DNA from: Rhodoplanes sp963840055
GTDB lineage: Bacteria > Pseudomonadota > Alphaproteobacteria > Rhizobiales > Xanthobacteraceae
Direction: 5' to 3'
DNA: 64,000 nt
Assembly (NCBI GenBank): GCA_963840055.1
Contig: CAWIXM010000031.1
Span: 1-64,000 of the forward strand
The notes beneath the pieces were generated by a model. That model worked only from the letters and a program-made list of their open reading frames with translations. It made no database searches and was not told the origin of the DNA. Numbering within the stretch: position 1 is the stretch's first letter; each line of letters opens with the position of its first letter. Shown here piece after piece: positions 18,162 through 27,766 of this stretch. A program made the position numbers and the translations under genes.

Positions 18162-18651
18162 GTGAGCACTTGCGCCGTTTGCGGTTATTCCTCGTCAGAG
18201 GCGATTGAATGCTGAGATGGACAAGTTCGAACCCACTCCGGCATGCCATTTCCTCAGCAACCATGCAGCGATGGCAAAATCTATGGTCGCGCTCGAAGCA
18301 CAGGAGACAAGCGCTCTGTTTGGAAGCTGCCTCAATACCTCGGATCATATCCGCCTGAGCGATCTCGCTGCGTAGATGGGCAGCGAAGATCCGTCGGAAA
18401 TCCTTGTACCGCCTCTCGCGAGCAGCGGTGCGGCCAAGTTTAGGATCACCAAGACCCTTGAGGTGCAAGTATCCGATGTTACGCGTCGCAAGCATATTTG
18501 CGAGAATCGTTTTCGAAAAGCCAGGTTTTCGAGAAATTGGTACCTCGCGCACGTCAATCAGAAGATTGATCCCAGCTGTCTCCAGCGTCGCAAGAAAATC
18601 GCCGATAGAGCACCCCTCGTAGCCGATTGTATGCAGCGCCGGTGACATCAT
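18133..18651 (-). CDS. DUF488 domain protein
   Basis: 172 residues of the DUF488 family (rhodanese-like fold relatives). Signatures: HTIGYEGCSIGDFLATL at the start, INLLIDVREVPISRKPGFSK, YLHLKGLGDP, and the Cys-containing LLCFERDHRFCHR near residue 130, which carries the conserved C-F-E-x4-F/C-H-R motif. Family role is unresolved. It is the first gene of a two-gene unit with the unknown gene at 17391, overlapping by 29 bp. An AT-rich 84-bp gap to the methyltransferase gene probably holds its promoter. Confidence 0.88.
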   Translation of the reverse strand: MMSPALHTIGYEGCSIGDFLATLETAGINLLIDVREVPISRKPGFSKTILANMLATRNIGYLHLKGLGDPKLGRTAARERRYKDFRRIFAAHLRSEIAQADMIRGIEAASKQSACLLCFERDHRFCHRCMVAEEMACRSGFELVHLSIQSPLTRNNRKRRKCSHDGALALIG

Positions 18652-18735
18652 TGTCCCCCGAATCCTATCGCTCTGGCTGACTTCTAAACAACAAGGGAGT
18701 GTTTAACAATTCCTTTTCATGCTGTGAGAGGAGGA

Positions 18736-20001
18736 TCAGCCATCCTTGTTCCGCGAAGCGATCTTGCCAGTAATGCTCTGCCAACGCTGAATAGTCACGT
18801 CGACGTACTTAGGATCGAGCTCGATCAGCCGCGCCCGCCGCCCGGTGCGCTCGGCCGCGATCAGCGTCGTGCCTGATCCACCGAACGGATCGAGCACGAT
18901 GTCGCGGCTCTTGGACGAGTTGCGGATGGCACGCTCAACCAGCGCGACCGGCTTCATCGTCGGGTGCAGATCATTCTTCGCTGGCTTGTCGAAGAACCAG
19001 ACATCGCCCTGATCGCGGTCACCGCACCAGTAGTGGTCGGCGCCCTGTTTCCATCCGTACAGGATCGGCTCGTACTGGCGCTGATAATCCGATCTCCCGA
19101 GCGTGAAGGTGTTCTTCGCCCAGATCACGAAGGTCGACCACTTGCCGCCGGCCTCGCGGAACGCCTTCTGCAAGGTATCCAGCTCCGATGACGACATGCA
19201 GATGTACACCGCACCCTTGGTGACAGATAGGATATTGACGCAAGCGTCGTAGAGCAGTCCGCCGAAAGCATCGCCGAGCGCATCGTTCTTGATCGGCCGG
19301 TTCTTGCGGCCACGTCGGTCATCAGCCGAGTTGGCATAGTTCACGTTGTACGGCGGGTCAGTGAAGGTCATGTCTGCGAGTTCACCGCCCAATACCTTCT
19401 CGACGTCGGCGAGGCTGGTGGCATCGCCGCACAGCACGCAATGCTCGCCGCAGATCCAGAGATCGCCTGGCCTGCTGATCGGTTCGGCCGGCGGCTCCGG
19501 CGCATCGTCGGGATCGCCGTCCACGTCGCGCTCAACGACGAGCAGCCTGTCGAGTTCGTCCTGATTGAAACCGGTGAGCGCCAGGTCGAAGCTGGCGGCT
19601 TGCAGATCGCCGAGTTCAAGCCGTAGCAATTCCTCTTTCCAGTGACTCGAATCCGTCAGCTTGTTGTCACAGATCGCGTAGGCTTGGCAGTGCGCCTCGG
19701 TCCAGCCACGGGCAACGATGGTCGGGACCTCGGTAATGCCTTCGAGCTTCGCCGCCTCGAGCCGGCCGTGGCCGGCGATCAGCATGCCGTTCTCGCGCAC
19801 CAGCACCGGCATGGTCCAGCCAAACTCGCGCAGCGAGGCCCGTATCTGCTCGATCTGCTCGGGGCCGTGATTGCGGGCATTGCGTGGGTTCGCCGTGAGC
19901 CGTTCGATTGGCCAGATTTCCACCTTTGCAGCCGGCCAGGCGACTGAGGGTTTTTCGACAGCGGTCGCTGATATCATTGATGTTTTCGGCCTGGAAACCA
20001 A
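18736..20001 (-). CDS. ParB-nuclease-like / N6- or N4-DNA methyltransferase fusion
   Basis: 421 residues. The N-terminal ParB/sulfiredoxin-like domain (about 28-140) contains NPRNARNH and the nucleotide-binding LIAGHGRLEAAK (74-85). The C-terminal methyltransferase has motif IV DPPY at 215-218 before motif I DPFGGSGTT at about 371-379, and HPTMKP, so it is a beta-class amino-methyltransferase. Such fusions are common in phages and mobile elements, where they methylate phage DNA against restriction or modulate packaging. The gene is preceded by a 246-bp AT-rich gap holding its promoter and stands upstream of the DUF488 pair. Confidence 0.93.
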   Translation of the reverse strand: MVSRPKTSMISATAVEKPSVAWPAAKVEIWPIERLTANPRNARNHGPEQIEQIRASLREFGWTMPVLVRENGMLIAGHGRLEAAKLEGITEVPTIVARGWTEAHCQAYAICDNKLTDSSHWKEELLRLELGDLQAASFDLALTGFNQDELDRLLVVERDVDGDPDDAPEPPAEPISRPGDLWICGEHCVLCGDATSLADVEKVLGGELADMTFTDPPYNVNYANSADDRRGRKNRPIKNDALGDAFGGLLYDACVNILSVTKGAVYICMSSSELDTLQKAFREAGGKWSTFVIWAKNTFTLGRSDYQRQYEPILYGWKQGADHYWCGDRDQGDVWFFDKPAKNDLHPTMKPVALVERAIRNSSKSRDIVLDPFGGSGTTLIAAERTGRRARLIELDPKYVDVTIQRWQSITGKIASRNKDG

Positions 20002-20247
20002 ACCAAACTGCGATTTTTCGATTTGGAAAAACGCGCGTTTTTCGGGGGGCGGCGCCCTCGCTCTTAAAACGGCGCAGGAAGGACCCGTTATTTCAATAGG
20101 TTAGAAAGGTTTGTGCATGTGCTTTGATAAGGTTTAGATACTTTTTTCTCTGCGCAGCGATACGCGCGATCCCGCACAGTCGCTCCGCAGAGATACTCGC
20201 TGTTGCGCTCCACTACGATGAGATTGTTGGAAACAAAACTATCTGCA

Positions 20248-20817
20248 TCACCGCGGCAGCATGCGACCGATCTCGTGGCCAACACGGGCTACGATGTTCG
20301 CGACCCCGCTCTGCCACGCAGTCGCGCTGCTGTCCTTCACGAGCTCACGGGCAAGGTTCGGGCCGTACAGTGGGCGGATCGGCAGCCGGCTCTTCGAGGT
20401 GCGGATGAATGCGCGACCGAACCCTGGCACAATGAACGAACGCGCGAAGATACGCCGCTTGTTCCACGGAGCGGCCGACACGCCCTTGCGACGCTGCACA
20501 CCGCCGAACCAGGCGATGTTGGTCTCCTCGCCGCGCGCCTTGAGCGCATAGGTCAGGGTAGCGGGCGTTGCCCGGATCGTGGCCATCGCCTTGTTGACAG
20601 CGCCGTATTTGACCCCGGTCTGCTTGACGAGAGCTCGCTTGATCTGCGTCCGGCCCTTGTCGCCTTCGTGGTTCAGCGCGCGAGATAACGCGGTGCGGGC
20701 TTGCCCTTCGCCCAGAGCGGCAAGCTGGTTGCCGTATCTCGCCAGGACTTGGTCTCTGGCGCTGATGATCAGCTGCATGATGGCAGGTGATTGCTTGCGC
20801 GCCTCTCGCGCGAGCAT
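20248..20817 (-). CDS. phage minor tail protein Z-like
   Basis: 189 residues resembling prophage minor tail protein Z (GPZ): LSRALNHEGDKGRTQIKRAL, VKQTGVKYGAVNKAMATIRA, a beta region LTYALKARGEETNIAWFGGVQ and IFARSFIVPGFGRAFIRTSK. In lambdoid phages this gene follows the head-tail connectors; here it sits about 4 kb upstream of the terminase, separated from its module. This suggests rearrangement. Upstream, 20818-20903 contains an open stretch reading LFIACVVLVPAHVTILVDGK that may be the tail end of a deleted phage gene. Confidence 0.7.
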   Translation of the reverse strand: MLAREARKQSPAIMQLIISARDQVLARYGNQLAALGEGQARTALSRALNHEGDKGRTQIKRALVKQTGVKYGAVNKAMATIRATPATLTYALKARGEETNIAWFGGVQRRKGVSAAPWNKRRIFARSFIVPGFGRAFIRTSKSRLPIRPLYGPNLARELVKDSSATAWQSGVANIVARVGHEIGRMLPR

Positions 20818-23800
20818 GCCGCGATGATGTCACAGCTTTGCCGTCGACAAGGATCGTGACATGGGCGGGCACCAGCACAACGCAGGCGATAAACAGATCA
20901 AGGTCAATTCACCCAGCCTTGGCCAAACGTCGCGAGCAGTTCCCCTACCCGCGCTGAAATATTGGCCGGCCAGTCCGCTTTGATGCTTGCCAGTTCGGCG
21001 CTGGCTTCCTCCTTTCGATTTCCCCGGAGAAGGGTTAACAAGCGAGCAGCCAGCGCGACCTCCGGAGGTGGTAATTCAATGTCTTTCAGTGTTCTCTCCA
21101 CTACGCCCTCTTCAGCCGCTTTCGCTAGAACGGCGGCAAATGCCTCCACAAAATCGGTTGAAATAGAGCCGGCTCGCTGCGATACTAATTGATATATACA
21201 TAGATATATGGTTTTACGCTCCCTTAGATTAAGCCCCCAGATGGGCCGCATGATTTCGACATCGCAAAGGAGTTGCTTTGCACTCCGAAAGGCCTCCTGC
21301 AAAACGTCATCTTCGGGAAACTTTTCGGCGAGGCTCTCTATCTTGCCGAGGAGGCGTAGCCCCTCCTGCATATTGAATGAACGGAAGTAAAAGATGAGAA
21401 TGAGACCTGCCTCGGCCCACAGTTGACGCAGCCTCGGCTCGGCCGAATAAGTCTGGGCAAACGCCTTCATCTCATCATGCAACTGCTGCGCCTCCAACAT
21501 GTTGTTCGCGCCGATGACGTTGATCAGATTGTCTGCTCCCATAGCCCAGTATTCTCGCAGCTTCGCCTCGGCGGAGGGCATCTCGGCAGGCGCCTTCATC
21601 TCGCGATGCAGCCGCCGCGCCTCATTCAGATCGTACGATCTGAGATCTTTACCTAAATCATAAGTTATTTTGGCCCAACATTCTCGCAGCATCGGCTCGT
21701 CGGAGCGCGTCTCGGCAAGCTCCTTCATCTCTCGGTGCAGCCGCTGCACCTCTTTCAACTTGGACGATCTGAGGTCTGTAACTAGCTTAGAGCTTATTAT
21801 GGCCCAGTATTCTCGCAGCGTCAGCTCGGTGTGCGCCGCTGCCGGGGTCGTTTTTTTTCCGCGAAGAGCATAAAATAGAGTGTCCGCTGCCATGGCCCAG
21901 CATTCTCGCAGCTTCGGCTCGTCGGAGTGCGTCTCGGCAAGCTCCTTCATCTCTCGGTGCAGCCGGTATGCCTCTTCCATATCGGACGAGCAGAAGTGTG
22001 AAATCAGAGCCCAGGCCGCGTCGGCCCAATATTCTCGCAGCTTCGGGTAGGCGGAGTACTTTTCGGCAAGCGCCTTCATCTCGCCATGCAGCCGCTGCGC
22101 CTCAGAAGGACTAATCCGGCGCAGCACTATAATCAAATTACAGGCCGCTGCCCCCCATACTTGCAGCAGCATCGGCTCGGTGGCGTCGTGGGCGACGGCA
22201 AGCGCTTTCATCTCGCGGTGCAGCCGCTGCGCTTCCTGAACATTAGATTCACGAAGCGCGAGGATCAGATCGAAAGCCGCGTTGACCCAATTTTTTGCGA
22301 TCAGCAAGGTTTCCGGTTTGATCGCATACGTTACCGGAAATCGGCGATGGTCTAGGAAATCGGCTGCACAGCTGCTGACAAACCGCGAGGCCTGATCAGG
22401 GCGGATGTGCCAAGCCAATTGAATTAATGATGTCGCATCCGTGTCGCTAAGGTTCGACAGCGCCTCTAGTGAGAAAAACTCGCCGATAATATCCGGCTCA
22501 AGCGGGCGGATCACATTGACCGCATCGGTGCCGGTCATAGCCGCAAACATTAGCGGATGGCGGTCGACATCCCATGCCGGTAACAGCGGAGACCAGCAAG
22601 ATTTAAGTTCACTCCTAGTCAGTGGCACCGCCGTCGTCCCCACCATAGTTGCTAGTGCCAGCGCGCGTTCCTCCTTTAGGATATCGACTGGTCGATCGCC
22701 AAGGCCAGTTAGCCTCGCGGCAGGGAGCCAGAAGTGATGCCGTTCTCGCTCAATCACGTCCGATAGCAGCGCCGTGCGGTCCCAGCGGCGCACGTCCCGG
22801 CCATTTCGCATCGCATCAGCCATCAGGTGCGCGAACAACGGTCGCTGGTCCTGGTCGATTTCGCATAGCCTCTTGAGGGTCATGTCCCGCCCGGCCGTCG
22901 CCGCTCTGTCCTCGCCGAGCACATGCTCGAAGATTGGCCACACATCGGCAATTGGCTCGAGGGCAAGATCCGACCTTGCCGTCTCGCCGGCGACGAGCCG
23001 GGAGGCGCGCGTAATTACGTCGAGCCATGGCCCCTTGGCATTACGCTCGATCAGGATGACGCGAACGGGATACCGCAAGAGATTAGGCGGTTCGCGCTCG
23101 GCGAGGCCTTTGAGCATCGACGCAATTAAATCGGGTTTACGCCCCGCATAATCGACGATCATGAGCGTCGGCAGCCGTGGCTGCCATAGCGCCCAATCAG
23201 GTGCTAGTTTTTGCTCCGGATCGAGGAATCCGGCGTTCCACCAGCCACTCGTCTGTGCCAATACCAATTCCAGAGCTAGCCGGCTCTTACCCATGCCTCC
23301 TGCACCCGAAATCAGCAGCCAGCGGAAGCGCCGCTGCGGATCCCCAAGGAAGGCTGCGAGCACTTGCTCCTCGCGGTCGCGGCCGATGAAAGGCAAGGCG
23401 AGGTTCCAATACACGAAGCGATTGCGCTCGCGCTCGGCGGGTGTTTGCTGATCAAAGACTTTCCTCTTTAGATCCGGCTGGTGGAAATCTGGCTCGGCCG
23501 CCCAAGGCGCGCGGGCATCGGCGAAGAGCAAAACATGCTGAGCGATCAAGAAGGAGAGGTCTTTATTCGACTGCGGTTTCACAAGCGACGAATGATCGGT
23601 GTCTGGCACAACCTCGAAATCGGTGGGCCCGCCAGGTCCCCAGGCACTTGTAGTTCCAACCCAACGGTCGTGGGCGGCGACAACGAATTTGGCCCATATC
23701 CTCTCACTGGCACCGCAACTTGCCTCGTCAAGCATAAGGTCCTGGAGAAAGCGCGAGTCATAGCCGAGTGCAGTAAGCTGTTCGCTTGGTTTCAAAATCG

Positions 23801-24533
23801 CGCCGGCTGTCGCTGCGATGGTTCCAGCGCTTGGTCCCAAAAGAATCGCTCCAGCGGCTCTTGTTGCTGCAATGGCGCAGGAGGTGATGATCGATCCAAG
23901 CTTGGCGGCTAGCGCACCCATGTGCGGTGTTGCGAAATAGATGACTCGGGAGACCCTCAGCGGCTGATGGGCCATCAACACATCGGCGATGTAGCGGCGT
24001 GTGACAAGGCCGCCCATGCTATGGGCGAGGATGACTATCTCTGAGTAGTCAGATAACCGGTGATCGATGACCGTTTTCAGTTCCCGCGCGACCTCACTGA
24101 GGTGGGCGCCGCCGGGTGCTGTCAGTGCCGTCCGATAGTTGAATGCGGCAACATCATACTGGGCAGAGATGTCCGGATCATTGCGCAATAGATCGGGGAA
24201 CCTTCCGAAGCTTGTCGCCTCCGAACCGAGGATACCGTGTATGAAGAGGACGAGCCTTCCCCGCCTATCCCCGGGGGCAGCACCGCCAAGCGGATAGACT
24301 ATAGTTTCTGGCTTCCACCGGCTCGCTGCCACGGCCCGGGGCGCCTCGTTCGAGGCCACCAATGTCCCGCTCGCCCCGGAATGCTGTTTTTTGCGGCGCA
24401 GCCGTCGCCCCGCCGAGAACACAAAGGCGGCTCCGACTAGAAACAAGACCAATAACCCCAAAGCGTAGTCGAACTGAGTGCCGGTTGCCTCATTAATGTC
24501 GAATTGCTTGACCTTGCGCTCGAATACACTGAG

Positions 24534-25761
24534 CGCCCATTCAACAGTGAAGTGCAACGGGCAGATTTCTGGCGCTGAAGAAAATCTCGCGAGGGGTTTG
24601 GTAGCCGAGTATCTTTCTGGGGCGAGAGTTGAGTTTGTCCTCGACCCTTTGGACATCGGCATCGGACAAAATAGAGAAGTCGGAACCTTTTGGGAAGTAC
24701 TGCCTGAAGAGGCCGTTAGTGTGTTCGTTGAGGCCGCGTTCCCACGAGTGATAGGGCTTGGCAAAATAGGATAGTGCCCCCAGCGAGGTTGCGATTTGGG
24801 CGTGAGAGGCGAACTCTTTTCCATTGTCGTAAGTGATTGTTTCGATTTGGTCAGCGAGCGGCAAAAGCACGCGTGCGCAGGCCTGCACGACAGAGTCCGC
24901 GTTCTTGTCCGGCAGTTTGGCGAGCTTGGTGTATTTGGAGGTTCGCTCGACGTGCGACATGACAACGCCTTTGTGATTGGCGCCGATAATCGTGTCGGCC
25001 TCCCAGTCTCCGATGCGGATTTTTGCGGCGACAATAGGAGGCCGCTGATCGATATCGACGCGGTTCGGAATCAGCCCGCGCCCCGAATTCTTGCCCTTGC
25101 GCCTGTTGTATTTTTTGCCGCTGTGACGCAAGTGAAGATACAGCGTGCCCCCGTCTTTCTTGTCTTTCCAGACATGCTGATAGATGCGCTCGTGACTGAT
25201 AAAGGCGACGCCATCCTTCGCCAGACGCCCGCTGATCTGATCGGGACTCCACTGCTGTTGCGTCAGTTTTTCTTCGATCAGCTCCACCAAATCTGGCGTT
25301 ATTTTGCGCGGCTTGTCCGAGGCCTCTTGGCGTCTCTGCGAGGCCTTCTCGTGCGCTTGCTTGAAGCGATAGCCGCGCGCGCCGGTGTTGCGAACAAGCT
25401 CGCGGCTGATCGTCGACGGATCGACGCCAATTTGCCGCGCGATGTGGGCTTGCGAGTGGCCGCTTTGCAAGAGCGCGTAAATCTGGCAGCGTTGTTCGCA
25501 GGTCAGATGGAGATAGCCTTCGGGCATTTTTCCTCCGTGAGATGTGCTGTCCCACGCAAGGATAGTCTTCCATCTGACCGCCAGAAAAACCGGCATACAC
25601 AACATGGCAAAGTCTGGCGGGAGAAAACGTCGGCCTCAAGGGTGCTCGCTGCGCTCGCATCGTCTCCGGCGACTAAAGCCCTTGACCCCGACCCTTTCCC
25701 CCGCCACTCACTCCGCCATGCCGTCTATGCTGCCCTGTTGCACTTCGGATTTGAAACGGCG
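24534..25761 (-). mobile_element. IS30-family insertion sequence, copy A
   Basis: A 1228-bp element; its limits come from comparing it with copy B at 45456-46683, since sequence identity stops exactly at these bases. The ends form imperfect inverted repeats of about 31 bp (left CGCCCATTCAACAGTGAAGT, right complement CGCCGTTTCAAATCCGAAGT). Flanking triplets on the minus strand are TTC and CTC, an imperfect 3-bp duplication. It lies two codons inside the STAND-like gene. Confidence 0.92.
24541..25527 (-). CDS. IS30-family transposase, copy A
   Basis: 328 residues from ATG 25527, chosen over the upstream ATG at 25605 because GGAGGAAAA stands directly before it. The N-terminal HTH is HLTCEQRCQIYALLQSGHSQ with IARQIGVDPSTISREL, typical of IS30. 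The DDE core has GDWEADTIIG (first Asp), ITYDNGKEFASH (second Asp) and the Glu in ERGLNEHTNGLFRQYFPKGS. The translated product is the same as that of copy B. Both copies look intact and recently moved. Confidence 0.95.
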   Translation of the reverse strand: MPEGYLHLTCEQRCQIYALLQSGHSQAHIARQIGVDPSTISRELVRNTGARGYRFKQAHEKASQRRQEASDKPRKITPDLVELIEEKLTQQQWSPDQISGRLAKDGVAFISHERIYQHVWKDKKDGGTLYLHLRHSGKKYNRRKGKNSGRGLIPNRVDIDQRPPIVAAKIRIGDWEADTIIGANHKGVVMSHVERTSKYTKLAKLPDKNADSVVQACARVLLPLADQIETITYDNGKEFASHAQIATSLGALSYFAKPYHSWERGLNEHTNGLFRQYFPKGSDFSILSDADVQRVEDKLNSRPRKILGYQTPREIFFSARNLPVALHC

Positions 25762-25767
25762 GAACAT

Positions 25768-26434
25768 TTCCCGCTCCGATTCAAACGCGAATAGCGTATC
25801 AGAGGTCGCGTGTTCGGTGAACGACCGTCATCCGGCGGGGAAATTTCTGACCGTCGCGACAGATAGATCTTTGTCACCTCGATCAGAAAATGTGGCGGCA
25901 TACGTCTGCCAGCTCTCGTTTGGAAATGGAAGAAAGCCCAACGACAGACCTCTCGAACCACTGAGCTCGTGACGGTTTATCGCCTCCGTTACGAGGAGGC
26001 ACGCAGCCGCTGCAGTGTGGTTTTTGGGAGCTGAGGTCGATAATTTGGGATGCGCTCGTCATTGAGCTTCATCGCGATAAGGCAGAGTGCGACCACCCAT
26101 CGGCGTAGTGAGCAATATACCAAACCGCCAGCACACTTTCTTCCAGGACTGATTACTCGCTCGGGCCCATAGGGGTTTTGCATCCTCAGCTTTGAGCCAT
26201 GCCAGCCAGCTTAGCCCCTCTTCCATCCGGCTGATCGCGGCGGGCCGCCACGAAAAAGCAAAACGCCCGGGGCATCGGCTCCGGGCGCAATTCCAATCCT
26301 CGAATTTCGGAATTCGTACCCGCGTCGCCGAATCCCGTCAACACAAAAACGACAACGACCTCATTTTTTCGTTTCCGTCATCGTGTCGGTGCGGACATCT
26401 GCGTAACCCTGCGTATTCTCTTCAGCCGGACATC
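25768..26434. other. gap upstream of the STAND-like gene
   Basis: 667 bp between the STAND-like gene start and the next phage gene. Two short minus-strand frames (78 and 64 codons) show no recognisable protein and poor codon structure. The region probably carries the promoter of the STAND-like gene; no tRNA, terminator or clear operator is visible. The bases 26260-26300 contain a GCCCGGGGCATCGGCTCCGGGC hairpin, a possible terminator of the upstream operon. Confidence 0.4.
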
Positions 26435-26998
26435 TCAATCTCGCATCCCAAACGCCCGGACCAGTGTGTTGAGCGCGACGCGCAGATTGCCGAGATCGCA
26501 GGCCGGCCACAGCGTCGTGTCCTCGTCGACGCAGACGACGCGATAAAGCAGCAGCGATGGTTTGCGGCCTCGCTCCATCCGAGCGGCCCGATCACAGTCA
26601 TCCAGGGCATCGGTTGCGGCGTTGAAGCGGTCACGCAGTTTGGCAACAAGATCGTGGTCGGGTTCTGCCGATGATTCCCCGACGATGCCGGCGGTGGTCA
26701 TGAGTCCCGCCAGCGATCGAGGATGAGGAACCGGCATGCCGAGCGTCACATGATGGCGTTGGTAGAGTTCGGCAAACCGCCGGCCTGCTTCGTATTGAGC
26801 GGAGCTGATCAGCTCCTGGTAGGCCAGCCGTCCGAGCGAGGTGCCGAGACGCGCGTCGCGCGCCTGTCTGGCAGTAACGCCGTAGTGGCGCTGGCGAGCA
26901 TCGATTGCTGTCTGCATGATTTCCCTCTCCGTCTCGGCATGAATGCGCTTGCCGCAGGGGTGGCGAATGCCGGGTTTGCGTTTACGTCCGCGGATCAT
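26435..26998 (-). CDS. phage hypothetical protein
   Basis: 187 residues from ATG 26998, chosen because GGAGGCGAAGG lies just before it. The N-terminus is basic (RGRKRKPGIRH), the centre is helical (MQTAIDARQRHYGVTARQARDARLG, YQELISSAQYEAGRRFAEL), and the C-terminus LGNLRVALNTLVRAFGMRD ends the frame. No family recognised; similar basic helical proteins occur in early regions of Rhizobiales phages. It overlaps its upstream neighbour by 17 bp. Confidence 0.6.
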   Translation of the reverse strand: MIRGRKRKPGIRHPCGKRIHAETEREIMQTAIDARQRHYGVTARQARDARLGTSLGRLAYQELISSAQYEAGRRFAELYQRHHVTLGMPVPHPRSLAGLMTTAGIVGESSAEPDHDLVAKLRDRFNAATDALDDCDRAARMERGRKPSLLLYRVVCVDEDTTLWPACDLGNLRVALNTLVRAFGMRD

Positions 26999-27197
26999 GG
27001 CCTTCGCCTCCGTGTTGCGCGGCGCCGCGGCTGCCATAGAGCTTGGTGCCGAGCTGCTTCACGAACTCGCGCTCGGGCCAGGTGAGCCGATGGTCATCGA
27101 TCGAGACGGCGAACAAGCCCCGCTCACGCCACCCGTCCCGCTTGATCTCCTCGGGCGGACGCCGCTCGCCGCCATACCCCTTTGGAAGCCACCTCAT
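26982..27197 (-). CDS. phage small hypothetical protein
   Basis: 71 residues: MRWLPKGYGG, PPEEIKRDGWRERGLFAVSI, DDHRLTWPEREFVKQLGTKL. I recognise this pattern from Rhizobiales prophages but no function is known. It is compact, charged and probably soluble. ATGA overlap with the upstream gene (27194) and 17-bp overlap with the downstream one place it inside a tightly packed early operon. Confidence 0.65.
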   Translation of the reverse strand: MRWLPKGYGGERRPPEEIKRDGWRERGLFAVSIDDHRLTWPEREFVKQLGTKLYGSRGAAQHGGEGHDPRT

Positions 27198-27451
27198 CGG
27201 TTGACCTCCTGCAGAACGGCGGCATAGCCGGCGAGGTCACACACCGAGTCCTGGTGCTTGGGATTGTGCTGGAGCCGCGTCAGCTTGAGATCGATCAGGC
27301 ACAAAACGACCTGCGCCGGCGTGACGGGATGACCGAGCGTGATCGACCATCGCGCCGCGACGGTCGCCATCGATGTCGCGGCGTCGCCATAGGCCGTGCC
27401 CCGATCGGCGATGATACCGGCGACGCGGTGAAGCATCTGTTCGCCGGTCAT
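27194..27451 (-). CDS. DUF6378-type phage protein
   Basis: 85 residues matching the DUF6378 pattern: ITADRG..YGDA-type start (IIADRGTAYGDAATSMATVA), ARWSITLGHPVTPAQVVLCL, LKLTRLQHNPKHQDSVCDLAGY and AAVLQEV. The helical domain with conserved His, Asp and Tyr resembles all-alpha NTP-pyrophosphohydrolase relatives, but the metal-binding set is incomplete; function unknown. It overlaps the genes on both sides by 4 bp. Confidence 0.75.
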   Translation of the reverse strand: MTGEQMLHRVAGIIADRGTAYGDAATSMATVAARWSITLGHPVTPAQVVLCLIDLKLTRLQHNPKHQDSVCDLAGYAAVLQEVNR

Positions 27452-27766
27452 GCGCTCGCCCCCTCGGTTGCTTGATGGCGGGCGGTGCTCTCAGCGGCGA
27501 CGCGATCGACGACCGCACCGATTACTGATGCAGGCTGCGCGTTCCCGAGCCGCCCCATGCTCGCGGCAAGCTCGCGCGGCTCAACGCCGTGCTGCATGAG
27601 GCAGGAAACGACGACACAGGCATCGGCCAAAAGGCCGTCGAGATTGGAGCCGGAGCGGAGACCGGCCGTCCGGATAGAAGCCGATCGTCACGGTGAAGCG
27701 CTGTCCGCCATGTTCGAGTTCGACGGTCTCCGCGGCACGGCGATCGGGAAGGCGCACCCGCGTCAT
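27448..27766 (-). pseudogene. phage small protein, frameshifted
   Basis: Two pieces of one protein in different frames: MTRVRLPDRRAAETVELEHG, GGQRFTVTIGFYPDG from ATG 27766, then GLRSGSNLDGLLADACVVVS, CLMQHGVEPRELAASMGRLG down to 27448. The switch is at about 27660 within GGCCGG and needs one extra base. The joined product resembles a family of about 100-residue phage proteins related to the C-terminal TSCPD-like region of B12-dependent ribonucleotide reductase (weak). Start overlaps the RuvC-like gene by 4 bp. Confidence 0.55.

Larger units (their letters stand above)
20904..25767 (-). pseudogene. membrane-anchored alpha/beta-hydrolase + STAND-like NTPase + TPR-like protein, interrupted by IS30
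   Basis: Removing the IS30 (24534-25761) gives ATG-TTC joined to CTC-AGT, a continuous gene of about 1211 residues with ribosome site GGAGCGGG before ATG 25767. Native numbering: membrane segment at 26-44 (ALGLLVLFLVGAAFVFSAG); alpha/beta hydrolase about 90-330 with FIHGILG, nucleophile elbow AHSMGG (Ser174) and candidate His316 in DTDHSS; NTPase about 375-750 with GAGGMGKS (412-419) and Walker-B-like LMIVDYAG (459-466); TPR-like repeats about 750-1075, each near 37 residues around RLHREMKALAE. The plan matches STAND conflict proteins, in which a repeat sensor triggers an N-terminal effector. Lower GC than neighbours and its place among prophage cargo suggest a transferred anti-phage gene (inference). 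The IS leaves only two codons after the start; a fused frame starting at 25034 inside the IS could in principle still be read. Confidence 0.85.

Noticed and set aside
20904..25034. A 1376-residue single protein
   Set aside because: The first 167 residues are an out-of-frame reading of the IS30 transposase; copy B gives the same stretch, proving it is not part of the hydrolase gene.
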